Positions 1 to 7,341 of a stretch of DNA of 64,000 nucleotides are shown in pieces. Location of the stretch: the NCBI GenBank assembly GCA_937958045.1, contig CALFXL010000049.1:1-64000 (forward strand), read 5' to 3'. Under the pieces are notes generated by a model. That model did not search any database. It was not told the DNA's origin and was given only the letters and a program-made list of their open reading frames with translations. Within the stretch, counting starts at the first letter, position 1; each line of letters starts with the position of its first letter. This stretch comes from an uncultured Opitutaceae bacterium (GTDB lineage: Bacteria > Verrucomicrobiota > Verrucomicrobiia > Opitutales > Opitutaceae). A program made the position numbers and the translations under genes.

Positions 1-845
1 CCCGGCACGCTCACGCCGACTTCTTTGAAACCGTGCATCGCGCCGACTGCGATCTCGTCGTTGAGCGCAATGAACGCCGTCGGCATGTCGCTGCGTTCGG
101 CGAAACTTTTGGCTAGCGCGCGTCCGTATTCGAAATCGTTTCCACGAACATGGAGATGATCGAGCGAAGTCGTGCACTTGTCGAAATCGAGGTCGTGTTC
201 GCTCAGCGATTCGCGGATGCCGCGCACGCGATCGAGGGTGCTTCGCACATTATCCGAATACGCGAGCAGGCCGAATTTGCGGTGACCGAGCGAATACAGA
301 TGTTCGACGATCCCGCGCATGCCGCTCACGCGATCGAGCGAAACCGTATTCGCGCCTTTGATACCGAAATGGTCGATGACAAGGTTGGGCGTACCGCTCG
401 CGGTGAGGCTGCGCAGATGGTGCTCCAATTGCGCTTCGTCGAAATAACCGATGAACACCACCGCATCCACACGCAGCGACAGGAAGTGGCGGATGACATT
501 CCAACTGCTGTCGGGGTCGACTACTTCGATGAAAGTCGAAAACGATTTGTCGCGCAGACGTTGCTGCAAAGACGCCAGCTTGTGCACGAGCGTCTGCGTC
601 ATGAGATTTTGCATACAAACGCCGACCGTGGAGGTGCGTTTGCCCTTAAGATGCAGCGCGTAGGCGTTGGGCACAAAACCGGTTTCCTCGATCGCGCGAT
701 TCACTCGCTCGATGGTTTTCTTTTTGAGACCCGGCTGGCCATTGAGAACGCGCGAGACGGTGGTTCGAGCCAGGCCCACGTAGCGGGCAAAATCAGCGGA
801 AGAACGGATACGTGGCTGGGGAGATTTAGGCTGGGGCGTACTCAC
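1..845 (-). CDS. LacI-family transcriptional regulator (3' end cut by window edge)
   Basis: DNA-binding repressor of the LacI/GalR family. About 281 residues are visible; the C-terminus lies beyond the left edge. The start is a GTG at 845, because the frame is closed by TGA at 894-896 and has no in-frame ATG; no good ribosome site precedes it. Near the N-terminus lies the helix-turn-helix and hinge (ARTTVSRVLNG, then GFVPNAYAL). A periplasmic-binding-protein-like effector domain follows (TSTVGVCMQN, NLVIDHFG, SLGHRKFGLLAY, IALNDEIAVGA). It is divergent from the pectinase gene at 1139, and two palindromes lie in the spacer. It therefore probably controls the pectin locus with a uronate-type ligand; the ligand is inference. 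Confidence 0.92.
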   Translation of the reverse strand, partial: MSTPQPKSPQPRIRSSADFARYVGLARTTVSRVLNGQPGLKKKTIERVNRAIEETGFVPNAYALHLKGKRTSTVGVCMQNLMTQTLVHKLASLQQRLRDKSFSTFIEVVDPDSSWNVIRHFLSLRVDAVVFIGYFDEAQLEHHLRSLTASGTPNLVIDHFGIKGANTVSLDRVSGMRGIVEHLYSLGHRKFGLLAYSDNVRSTLDRVRGIRESLSEHDLDFDKCTTSLDHLHVRGNDFEYGRALAKSFAERSDMPTAFIALNDEIAVGAMHGFKEVGVSVP

Positions 846-999
846 AAAGAATTGGAAACGGCAAACATCCTTAAGAAAGGGGCCTTCTTGGTGTCAAACG
901 CCTGCAACGACTCCCGAAATATTCCTGTCAGATCGACGATCTACTGAACCGGAATAAGCCCAGCGATTTTTCTGAACCATCGGACGCGAGCTCGGGGTC

Positions 1000-1012
1000 C
1001 CGTACGGTACGG
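1000..1012. promoter_or_regulatory. Palindrome, candidate LacI-family operator 1
   Basis: CCGTAC-G-GTACGG is a perfect 6-bp inverted repeat around one central base. It lies in the spacer between the divergent LacI gene and the GH105-GH28 gene. The sequence CGGACA overlaps its right end (1010-1015) and recurs in the second palindrome at 1023-1028. Its operator role is inferred from position and symmetry only. Confidence 0.45.
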
Positions 1013-1022
1013 ACAAAGAGTG

Positions 1023-1036
1023 CGGACACTTGTCCG
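1023..1036. promoter_or_regulatory. Palindrome, candidate LacI-family operator 2
   Basis: CGGACA-CT-TGTCCG is a perfect inverted repeat with a 2-bp centre. It sits 103 bp upstream of the pectinase ATG and 178 bp upstream of the lacI-type GTG. A -35-like TTGACG follows at 1044-1049, but I could not pair it with a convincing -10. The even spacing and 14-bp size suit a LacI-family dimer. Confidence 0.5.
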
Positions 1037-1138
1037 AAATAATTTGACGCCACCCCCGGCCGACCAAAGCGTCTGCCCTCCCAACGGCCGCAAGCGCCAC
1101 GCCCCCCGCGCGCGTTTGCATTTTATCTCCCCTTGCCC

Positions 1139-3811
1139 ATGCCTGCTTTAACCCGCTTTGGTCGCGGCTTCGCGACGTTTTCCCTTTTACTGGCGGTCAA
1201 CTTCACCGCTCGTGCGCAAGAAGCGCAACCGCCCGCCCAGTTCAAAGGCGCATCGCCATTGGTCTGGTCAGCGCGTCTCGCAAATTCTGAAGTCGAACGC
1301 CTCGGCACGCGTATGTCGGCGGCGACATCGAAATGGGATTACGCCAATTTCCTTTTCCTCAATTCGCTGCTGCAACTCGACGAGCGACTGCGCCAGGACC
1401 GCTATCTGCCTTGGGTGCAGGCCACGATAGATTCGTTTCTCTCGGAGGATGGTCGCACGATTAAATACTACCGTCCCGACGATCATAACATCGATCACGT
1501 CGCGCCGGCCAAAACGGTTTTCTCGCTCTATCATCGCACGCTGAATCCGCGCTACCGCGCCACGCTCGATGTGTTTCGCGAGCATCTGAAAACACATCCG
1601 CGCACGCCCGAGGGCGGTTTTTGGCACAAGAAAATTTACCCCAATCAAATGTGGCTCGACGGCCTGTTCATGGGCTCGCCGTTCTACACGGAATACGGAC
1701 GCGTCTTTGGCGAGCCGGCGATTTTCGATGATGTCGCCAAGCAAATCCGCCTCGTCGCCGAACACACCTACGACGAAAAAACCAGCCTCTTCTATCATGC
1801 GTGGGACTCCGCGCGCGTGCAGCCTTGGGCCGACAAAACCACGGGCCGCTCCCCAAATTTCTGGAGCCGCGCGATCGGCTGGTACGCGATGGCAATCGTC
1901 GACGTGCTCGATCATCTGCCCGTCAATCACGAGGCACGCCCCGAGATCATCGCGATCTTCAAGAAAGTCGCCGATGGCGTGATCAAACACCAGGACCCGG
2001 CCAGCGGCCTCTGGTGGCAAGTCACCGATCAAGGTCATCGCGAAGGCAACTATCTCGAAGCGACCGCGTCCTCGATGTTCGTTTACTCCATCGCCAAGGC
2101 GATCAATCGCGGCTACCTGCCGCGCGAGGCTTATCAAGCTGCGGTGATCAAAGGCTACGAAGGTATCATCCGCGATCTCATCGTGACGCACGACGACGGC
2201 CGCACGATTCTCACGCGTTGCTGCAAGGTCTCGGGTCTCGGCCCCGGCGAAAAACGCAACGGCTCTTTCGAATACTACATCAGCGAACCAATCGTGGACA
2301 ATGATGCCAAAGGCACCGGCCCCTTCGTCCTCGCCGGCATCGAACTCGATCGCTTGCTCTCCGTCGCGGCGCGTGCCGGCGACATTCCTGCGCCGAAAGA
2401 ATCCGCGATCAAAATTTACGCCGCGCAACAACCGGCGGCTCCCGCGCCCGAGCGTTTCGCCGACGAAGCGAGCCGCAAAGCGTGGACCGAAGAGATGCCC
2501 GCGATCCTCGCGCGCATCAAAGCCCCCGTTTTCCCCGACCGCCAATTCTCGATAGTCAACTACGGCGCGGTCGATGGACAGGATTCCTCCGAAGCAATCC
2601 GCAAAGCGATCGAAGCGTGTCATGCCGCGGGCGGGGGCACCGTGCTCGTGCCGGCCGGAACTTTCTACACCGGCGCCGTGCATTTGAAGAGCAACGTCAA
2701 CCTCCACGTCGCCGAGGGCGCGCGTCTGCTGTTCCTCACGGATCCGAAATTGTATCCCACCGTTTTCACGCGCTGGGAAGGCGTGGAGTGCATGAACTTT
2801 TCTCCGCTCATTTATGCGTTCGAGCAGGAAAATGTCGCCATCACCGGCAAAGGCACGATCGACGGCCAGGCCGACTACGACAACTGGTGGGGCTGGGTGA
2901 AACTTGACGCGAAAACGAAGCCCAAAGTTCCGCTCGCGCGTGCCAGCCGGACGCGTCTCATGCAGCAAGCCGACGACTACAGCCTCCCCGAAGAACGCGT
3001 GTATGGACTTGGTGAATACCTGCGTCCTCCCCTCATCCAATTTTACCGCTGCAAAAACATCCTCGTCGAAGACGTCACCTTGCTCCGTTCGCCCTTCTGG
3101 GTGATCCATCCGGTGCTTTCGCAAAACATCACCGTGCGCGGCGTCACCATCATCTCGCATGGAGCCAACAGCGACGGCTGCGATCCCGAATCCTGCACCG
3201 ACGTGCTGATCGAAAACACGAAATTCGACACGGGCGACGATTGCATCGCCATCAAGTCCGGTCGCAACAACGACGGCCGCCGTCTCGCCGTGCCTTCGCA
3301 GAATATCATCATCCGCAACTCGGAGTTCAAAGATGGCCACGGCGGTGTCGTCCTCGGCAGCGAATGCAGCGGTGACATCCGCAATGTCTTCGCCGAGAAC
3401 TGCGTGATGGACAGCCCCAACCTCGACCGGGCACTTCGCTTCAAAAGCAACGCCGTGCGCGGCGGCGTGTTGGAAAACGTCCACATGCGCAACGTCCGCA
3501 TCGGTCGCGTCGCCGAAGCCGTGCTCACCATTGATCTCCTCTATGAAGAAGGCGCGCGTGGTCCGCACAAACCCGTCGTCCGCAATGTCAGCATGACCGA
3601 CATCACCAGCACGGGCAGCCCGCGCGTGATGTTTGTGCGCAGCTTCGACAATGCGGAAATCGACAACATCCGCATCGCCTACTCCACCTTCTCCGGCCTG
3701 ACATCTACGGAAGTGCTTCAGCACGCCGGCAACGTCACCCTCAACCAAGTCAACTTCATCCCCGCCAAAACCGCGCGCGCGGCCAACTCCGTTCCACCGC
3801 CTGCGCCCTGA
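1139..3811 (+). CDS. Secreted GH105-GH28 fusion (unsaturated rhamnogalacturonyl hydrolase + polygalacturonase-like)
   Basis: Two glycoside hydrolase domains in one 890-residue exported protein. ATG at 1139 is preferred to an in-frame TTG at 1133; residues 1-23 form a signal peptide (hydrophobic FSLLLAV, then ARA-QEA). Residues about 40-430 match GH105 (YteR-like), with MWLDGLFMGSPF (candidate catalytic Asp174) and WSRAIGWYAMA (242 onward). Residues about 475-880 match the GH28 right-handed beta-helix, with NSDG (677), DTGDDC (697-702), GHGG (733-736) and RALRFKS (764-770), which carry the expected Asp, His and Arg/Lys residues. The protein should cut (rhamno)galacturonan and remove unsaturated uronate ends, in the periplasm or at the surface. 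Its neighbours (uronate MFS, PL10 lyase, LacI) fit pectin use. Confidence 0.93.
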   Translation: MPALTRFGRGFATFSLLLAVNFTARAQEAQPPAQFKGASPLVWSARLANSEVERLGTRMSAATSKWDYANFLFLNSLLQLDERLRQDRYLPWVQATIDSFLSEDGRTIKYYRPDDHNIDHVAPAKTVFSLYHRTLNPRYRATLDVFREHLKTHPRTPEGGFWHKKIYPNQMWLDGLFMGSPFYTEYGRVFGEPAIFDDVAKQIRLVAEHTYDEKTSLFYHAWDSARVQPWADKTTGRSPNFWSRAIGWYAMAIVDVLDHLPVNHEARPEIIAIFKKVADGVIKHQDPASGLWWQVTDQGHREGNYLEATASSMFVYSIAKAINRGYLPREAYQAAVIKGYEGIIRDLIVTHDDGRTILTRCCKVSGLGPGEKRNGSFEYYISEPIVDNDAKGTGPFVLAGIELDRLLSVAARAGDIPAPKESAIKIYAAQQPAAPAPERFADEASRKAWTEEMPAILARIKAPVFPDRQFSIVNYGAVDGQDSSEAIRKAIEACHAAGGGTVLVPAGTFYTGAVHLKSNVNLHVAEGARLLFLTDPKLYPTVFTRWEGVECMNFSPLIYAFEQENVAITGKGTIDGQADYDNWWGWVKLDAKTKPKVPLARASRTRLMQQADDYSLPEERVYGLGEYLRPPLIQFYRCKNILVEDVTLLRSPFWVIHPVLSQNITVRGVTIISHGANSDGCDPESCTDVLIENTKFDTGDDCIAIKSGRNNDGRRLAVPSQNIIIRNSEFKDGHGGVVLGSECSGDIRNVFAENCVMDSPNLDRALRFKSNAVRGGVLENVHMRNVRIGRVAEAVLTIDLLYEEGARGPHKPVVRNVSMTDITSTGSPRVMFVRSFDNAEIDNIRIAYSTFSGLTSTEVLQHAGNVTLNQVNFIPAKTARAANSVPPPAP

Positions 3812-3927
3812 TAATCTTGCCCTTGACCACGCAGCTTCTGATGAAATGCGTGCCCTCGCGCACGCTTCGGAAGCCGCCCCGCTTCTACTAACATCTCCAC
3901 GTCGTAAACAAAACCTCCCGACACCCT

Positions 3928-5382
3928 ATGCAAGCAGCCACCACCAAGATGACCAATTACCGTTGGTCAATTTGTTCACTCCTGTTCTTCGCCACGACTA
4001 TCAACTACCTGGACCGCCAAGTTCTCTCTTTGACTTGGAAGGACTTCATCGTCCCGGAGTTTCATTGGACGGACACGCAGTACGGTTTGATCACCGGCGC
4101 GTTCTCGATCTTCTACGCAATCAGCATGGTGTTCGCCGGACGCTTCGTGGACTGGATGGACACGAAAAAAGGCTTCCTGTGGGCGATCGGCGTGTGGTCC
4201 CTCGGCGCTTGCGCGCACGCTTATTGCGGTATCGCCACCTCCGGCATCCTCGCCGGCGAATGGTTTGTCGGTTTTGAAAGCGCGCGTCACATCATCGGCA
4301 CCATCGACGATGTCGCGAAAGTCGCCGTCGTGAGCGTGTGGCTGTTCATTGTCGCCCGCTTCGTGCTGGCGGTTGGCGAAGCCGGTAACTTCCCCGCCGC
4401 GATCAAAGCGACGGCCGAATATTTCCCCAAGAAAGACCGCGCCTTCTCCACCAGTATCTTCAACGCCGGCGCCACCGTCGGCGCGCTCGCCGCTCCGTTG
4501 CTCATCCCCACCATCGCGAAAGCATGGGGTTGGGAAGCGTCCTTCCTCATCATCGGTGCGCTCGGCTTCGTCTGGATGGGTTTCTGGATGGTCATGTACA
4601 AGAAGCCGGACAAGAGCCCGCACGTAAACGCCGCCGAGCTCGCCTACATCCAACAGGACCACGCGGCCGATATTGCTTCCGGTCAGGAAGCCAAGGCGGG
4701 TGAAGAACGCAAAATGTCTTTCGCTGCTTGCTTGAAGTACCGTCAGACGTGGGCCTTCGCGATCGGCAAGTTCATGACCGACGGCGTTTGGTGGTTCTTC
4801 CTGTTCTGGACCCCCGCCTACCTCAGCTCGGTGTACGGTATCAAATCTTCGGATACAGCGGGTAAACTCGCGATCTTCGTCCTCTACGCCATCACGCTGC
4901 TCTCCATCATCGGCGGCTGGCTGCCCTCCTACTTCGTGGACAAGAAAGGCATGAATCCGTACGCCGGCCGCATGAAGGCGATGCTCATCTTCGCGTTCAT
5001 CCCGCTGCTCGCCCTCTTCGCCCAGCCCCTCGGCTCCTATAGCTACTGGCTCCCGATCATCATCATCGGTATCGCGGGCGCGGCTCACCAAGCCTGGTCG
5101 GCCAACATCTTCTCCACGGTCGGCGACATGTTCCCGAAAAAGGCGATCGCCACGATCACCGGCATCGGCGGCATGGCCGGTGGTATCGGTTCGTTCCTGA
5201 TCAACATCGGCTCCGGCCGCCTGTTCGACTACGCGGGCGAAACCCAGATGACGCTCTTCGGTTTCGTCGGCAAGGAAGCCGGTTACCTCATCGTCTTCTC
5301 GATCTGCGCCGTGGCCTACTTGATCGGCTGGATCATCATGAAGGCGCTGGTTCCGAAATACAGCCCGATCACCGATCTTTGA
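3928..5382 (+). CDS. MFS transporter, ExuT-like (hexuronate uptake)
   Basis: A 484-residue major facilitator of the anion:cation symporter/ExuT group. The N-terminus carries the typical NYLDRQVLS segment after the first helix start. Twelve or so hydrophobic helices are visible, with a long insertion between helices 3 and 4 (about residues 95-130). MFS family features include GRFVDWMDTKKG and ARFVLAVGEAGNFPAAIKA, the latter typical of hexuronate/glucarate carriers. It probably brings galacturonate or unsaturated oligouronide products from the neighbouring pectinases across the inner membrane. The start at 3928 has no clear Shine-Dalgarno; an in-frame ATG at 3949 is possible. An intrinsic terminator follows at 5402. 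Confidence 0.88.
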   Translation: MQAATTKMTNYRWSICSLLFFATTINYLDRQVLSLTWKDFIVPEFHWTDTQYGLITGAFSIFYAISMVFAGRFVDWMDTKKGFLWAIGVWSLGACAHAYCGIATSGILAGEWFVGFESARHIIGTIDDVAKVAVVSVWLFIVARFVLAVGEAGNFPAAIKATAEYFPKKDRAFSTSIFNAGATVGALAAPLLIPTIAKAWGWEASFLIIGALGFVWMGFWMVMYKKPDKSPHVNAAELAYIQQDHAADIASGQEAKAGEERKMSFAACLKYRQTWAFAIGKFMTDGVWWFFLFWTPAYLSSVYGIKSSDTAGKLAIFVLYAITLLSIIGGWLPSYFVDKKGMNPYAGRMKAMLIFAFIPLLALFAQPLGSYSYWLPIIIIGIAGAAHQAWSANIFSTVGDMFPKKAIATITGIGGMAGGIGSFLINIGSGRLFDYAGETQMTLFGFVGKEAGYLIVFSICAVAYLIGWIIMKALVPKYSPITDL

Positions 5383-5401
5383 TCTCCCTCTCTTTCATCC
5401 A

Positions 5402-5431
5402 GGGCGCGCCACCGACGGCGCGCCCTTTTTT
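5402..5431 (+). terminator. Intrinsic terminator after the MFS gene
   Basis: GGGCGCGCC (5402-5410) pairs perfectly with GGCGCGCCC (5417-5425) around a 6-base loop and is followed by six T. It ends only 12 bp before the ATG of the pectate lyase gene, so that gene depends on read-through or on a promoter inside or upstream of the hairpin. Confidence 0.85.
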
Positions 5432-5443
5432 AGCTCCTCATTC

Positions 5444-6553
5444 ATGATGCGCCGCCTCTGTTTCTCCCTGTTCTCCTTCCTTCTCTGCACGGTTTCATCG
5501 TCTGCTGCTGCAGTTCGCTGGTCCGATGTGAAGCAGCAGCCAGCCGCGTGGCACGCCACCGAGGAGGCGATCGCCATCGCCGACAATGTGCTGGCGTACC
5601 AATATCCGAGCGGCGGATGGCCCAAAAACGTGGACATGGCCAAGCCGTTGACGCCGCAAGCGCGCGCCGCCCTCGCCGCTCGCGACGAACACGTCGGTCG
5701 CAGCGATAGTTCGCCGACAATCGATAACGGCGCCACCACGAGTCAGATCGTCTTTCTCGCCAACGTATTCAACGCGTCACTACACGAGCGCCATCGTGAC
5801 GCGGCGTTGCGCGGCATCGACTATTTGCTCGCCGCACAATACGAGAGCGGCGGATGGCCCCAGTTTTTCCCTCTCCGCGAAGGCTATTACTCGCGCATCA
5901 CTTTTAACGACGACGCGGTTCTCCGTGTGCTCGAGCTCCTGCGCCATGTCGCCGCCGGCGATGCGCCCTACGGTTTTGTGGATGCCCCCCGTCGCGAACG
6001 CGCAGCCGATGCTGTCCGTCGCGGCGTCGATTGCATCTTGCGCGCGCAAATCGTCGTGAGCGGCCGGCCCACCGTCTGGTGTGCACAACACGACGAGAAA
6101 ACACTCGCGCCCGCATCCGCGCGAAAGTTCGAGCCCGCCTGCTACGCCAGCTACGAGAGTGCAGGACTCGTTCGTTTTCTCATGTCGCTCGATAACCCTT
6201 CGCCCGAGGTCATCGCCGCGGTTCAGGGCGCCGTCGCGTGGTTCGAGCGCACGCGTCTCACGGGCATCCGTTTCAAACGCACCAAACCTCCCGGCGGAGA
6301 CGGCATCGTCATCGCCGATCCGGCGGCCCCGCCTCTCTGGGCTCGTTTTTATGAGTTCGGCAGCGAGCGCCCCATTTTCGTCGGACGCGATGGGGTCATC
6401 CGTTACCGCCTAGACGAGATCGAGCGCGAGAGACGCAGCGGCTATTCGTGGTACGACGATCGCCCGCAGGAAATTTTGTCCAAATATCCGAAATGGGCCG
6501 CACGCCACGGCGTATCGGTAAACATCTCCGTCGATCGCTCCGAAACGCAGTAG
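5444..6553 (+). CDS. Pectate lyase, polysaccharide lyase family 10
   Basis: A 369-residue exported enzyme that cleaves polygalacturonate by beta-elimination. Residues 1-22 look like a signal peptide (CFSLFSFLLCTVSSSAAA). PL10 hallmarks are present: YPSGGWPKN, TIDNGATTSQIVFLA, YESGGWPQFFPL, ITFNDDAVLRVL, TVWCAQHD, ESAGLVRFL and PPLWARFYE. The repeated GGWP segments fit the alpha/alpha toroid fold. Length is near that of other bacterial PL10 proteins. Two ATG codons are tandem at 5444 and 5447. With the GH105-GH28 fusion upstream it supplies unsaturated products, which are the natural substrates of the GH105 part. It probably belongs to the LacI regulon even though a terminator separates it from the MFS gene. 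Confidence 0.92.
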   Translation: MMRRLCFSLFSFLLCTVSSSAAAVRWSDVKQQPAAWHATEEAIAIADNVLAYQYPSGGWPKNVDMAKPLTPQARAALAARDEHVGRSDSSPTIDNGATTSQIVFLANVFNASLHERHRDAALRGIDYLLAAQYESGGWPQFFPLREGYYSRITFNDDAVLRVLELLRHVAAGDAPYGFVDAPRRERAADAVRRGVDCILRAQIVVSGRPTVWCAQHDEKTLAPASARKFEPACYASYESAGLVRFLMSLDNPSPEVIAAVQGAVAWFERTRLTGIRFKRTKPPGGDGIVIADPAAPPLWARFYEFGSERPIFVGRDGVIRYRLDEIERERRSGYSWYDDRPQEILSKYPKWAARHGVSVNISVDRSETQ

Positions 6554-6632
6554 TTTAAATTCCACTACATGATGCGCTCCGGGAGCATCACGACCAGCCC
6601 TTGGACTTATTTTTGTTCGCCGGCCCGGTTGC

Positions 6633-6662
6633 TTGACACTCCCGCATTCCCGACGGTATGGG
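6633..6662 (+). promoter_or_regulatory. Sigma-70-type promoter of efp
   Basis: A consensus -35 TTGACA (6633-6638), 18 bp of spacer and a weaker -10 TATGGG (6657-6662) lie just upstream of the efp start at 6696. The predicted leader is under 30 bases and has no Shine-Dalgarno. Confidence 0.55.
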
Positions 6663-6695
6663 GATACCCCTTTAACTCGAAACACGCCACCGCCC

Positions 6696-7253
6696 ATGCC
6701 CTCCGCCAACGACATCCGCAAAGGCCAAGTCATCAAGTTCAACAACGAGCCCCATCTCGTCATGGAGACCCAGCATCGCACGCCGGGAAACCTCCGCGCC
6801 TTTGTGCAGATTAAGATGCGTAATCTTCGTTACGGAAAGGCTCTCGACCAGCGCTTCGCTTCGACCGACACGATCGAAGTCCTCCCGACCGACAAGCGTT
6901 CGCTCGAGTTCAGCTACGCGGACCGCGGCACCTACGCGTTCATGGATCCGGAGACCTTCGAGCAGATCGAGCTCAGCGAAGCCACGCTCGGCGACGTGAA
7001 GAACTATCTTACTCCCGGTGGCAAAGTGGACATTCTCTTCGTCGACGAAAAACCGCTCTCGGTCGATCTCCCCTCCGCCGTGAACCTGAAGGTTATCGAA
7101 AGCGCCGAAGGCATCAAGGGTGACACCGCCAGCAACGTCCAGAAGCCGGCCAAACTCGAAACCGGTCTCGTCGTCCAGGTCCCGCTGTTCGTGAAGGAAG
7201 GCGAAATCATCCGCGTCTCCACGGCTGACGGCACTTATCTCGGCCGCGCCTAA
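6696..7253 (+). CDS. efp: Translation elongation factor P
   Basis: A 185-residue EF-P, which rescues ribosomes stalled at polyproline. All three domains are present: KOW-like N-terminal domain (about 1-65), OB domain (about 66-128) and C-terminal OB domain (about 129-185, with GIKGDTAS and GLVVQVPLFVKEGEIIRVST). The ATG at 6696 starts the family N-terminus (MPSANDIRKGQ). The key oddity is the loop that reaches the peptidyl-transferase centre: it reads TPGNLRAF, so Asn32 stands where E. coli has Lys34 (beta-lysylated) and other bacteria have Arg or Lys. No EpmA/B/C, EarP or YmfI-like modification gene is nearby. A promoter lies at 6633 and a terminator at 7272. Confidence 0.97.
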   Translation: MPSANDIRKGQVIKFNNEPHLVMETQHRTPGNLRAFVQIKMRNLRYGKALDQRFASTDTIEVLPTDKRSLEFSYADRGTYAFMDPETFEQIELSEATLGDVKNYLTPGGKVDILFVDEKPLSVDLPSAVNLKVIESAEGIKGDTASNVQKPAKLETGLVVQVPLFVKEGEIIRVSTADGTYLGRA

Positions 7254-7271
7254 TCCGTTCTATTTTTTAAC

Positions 7272-7306
7272 GCCCGCGGCATCACTCCCGAAGCCGCGGG
7301 CTTTTT
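7272..7306 (+). terminator. Intrinsic terminator of efp
   Basis: GCCCGCGGC (7272-7280) pairs with GCCGCGGGC (7293-7301) around a 12-base loop, followed by TTTTT. It lies 18 bp after the efp stop and just before the convergent histidine kinase gene. Confidence 0.88.
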
Positions 7307-7341
7307 AATGCCCACACATAACGCGGAGCGGTTTGTAACCA

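Noticed and set aside
1268..3748. Long open frame on the minus strand opposite the GH105-GH28 gene (also 47103-49817 minus and 13763-15475 minus)
   Set aside because: The plus-strand proteins carry clear family motifs; the opposite frames are open because of high GC third positions and show no domain.
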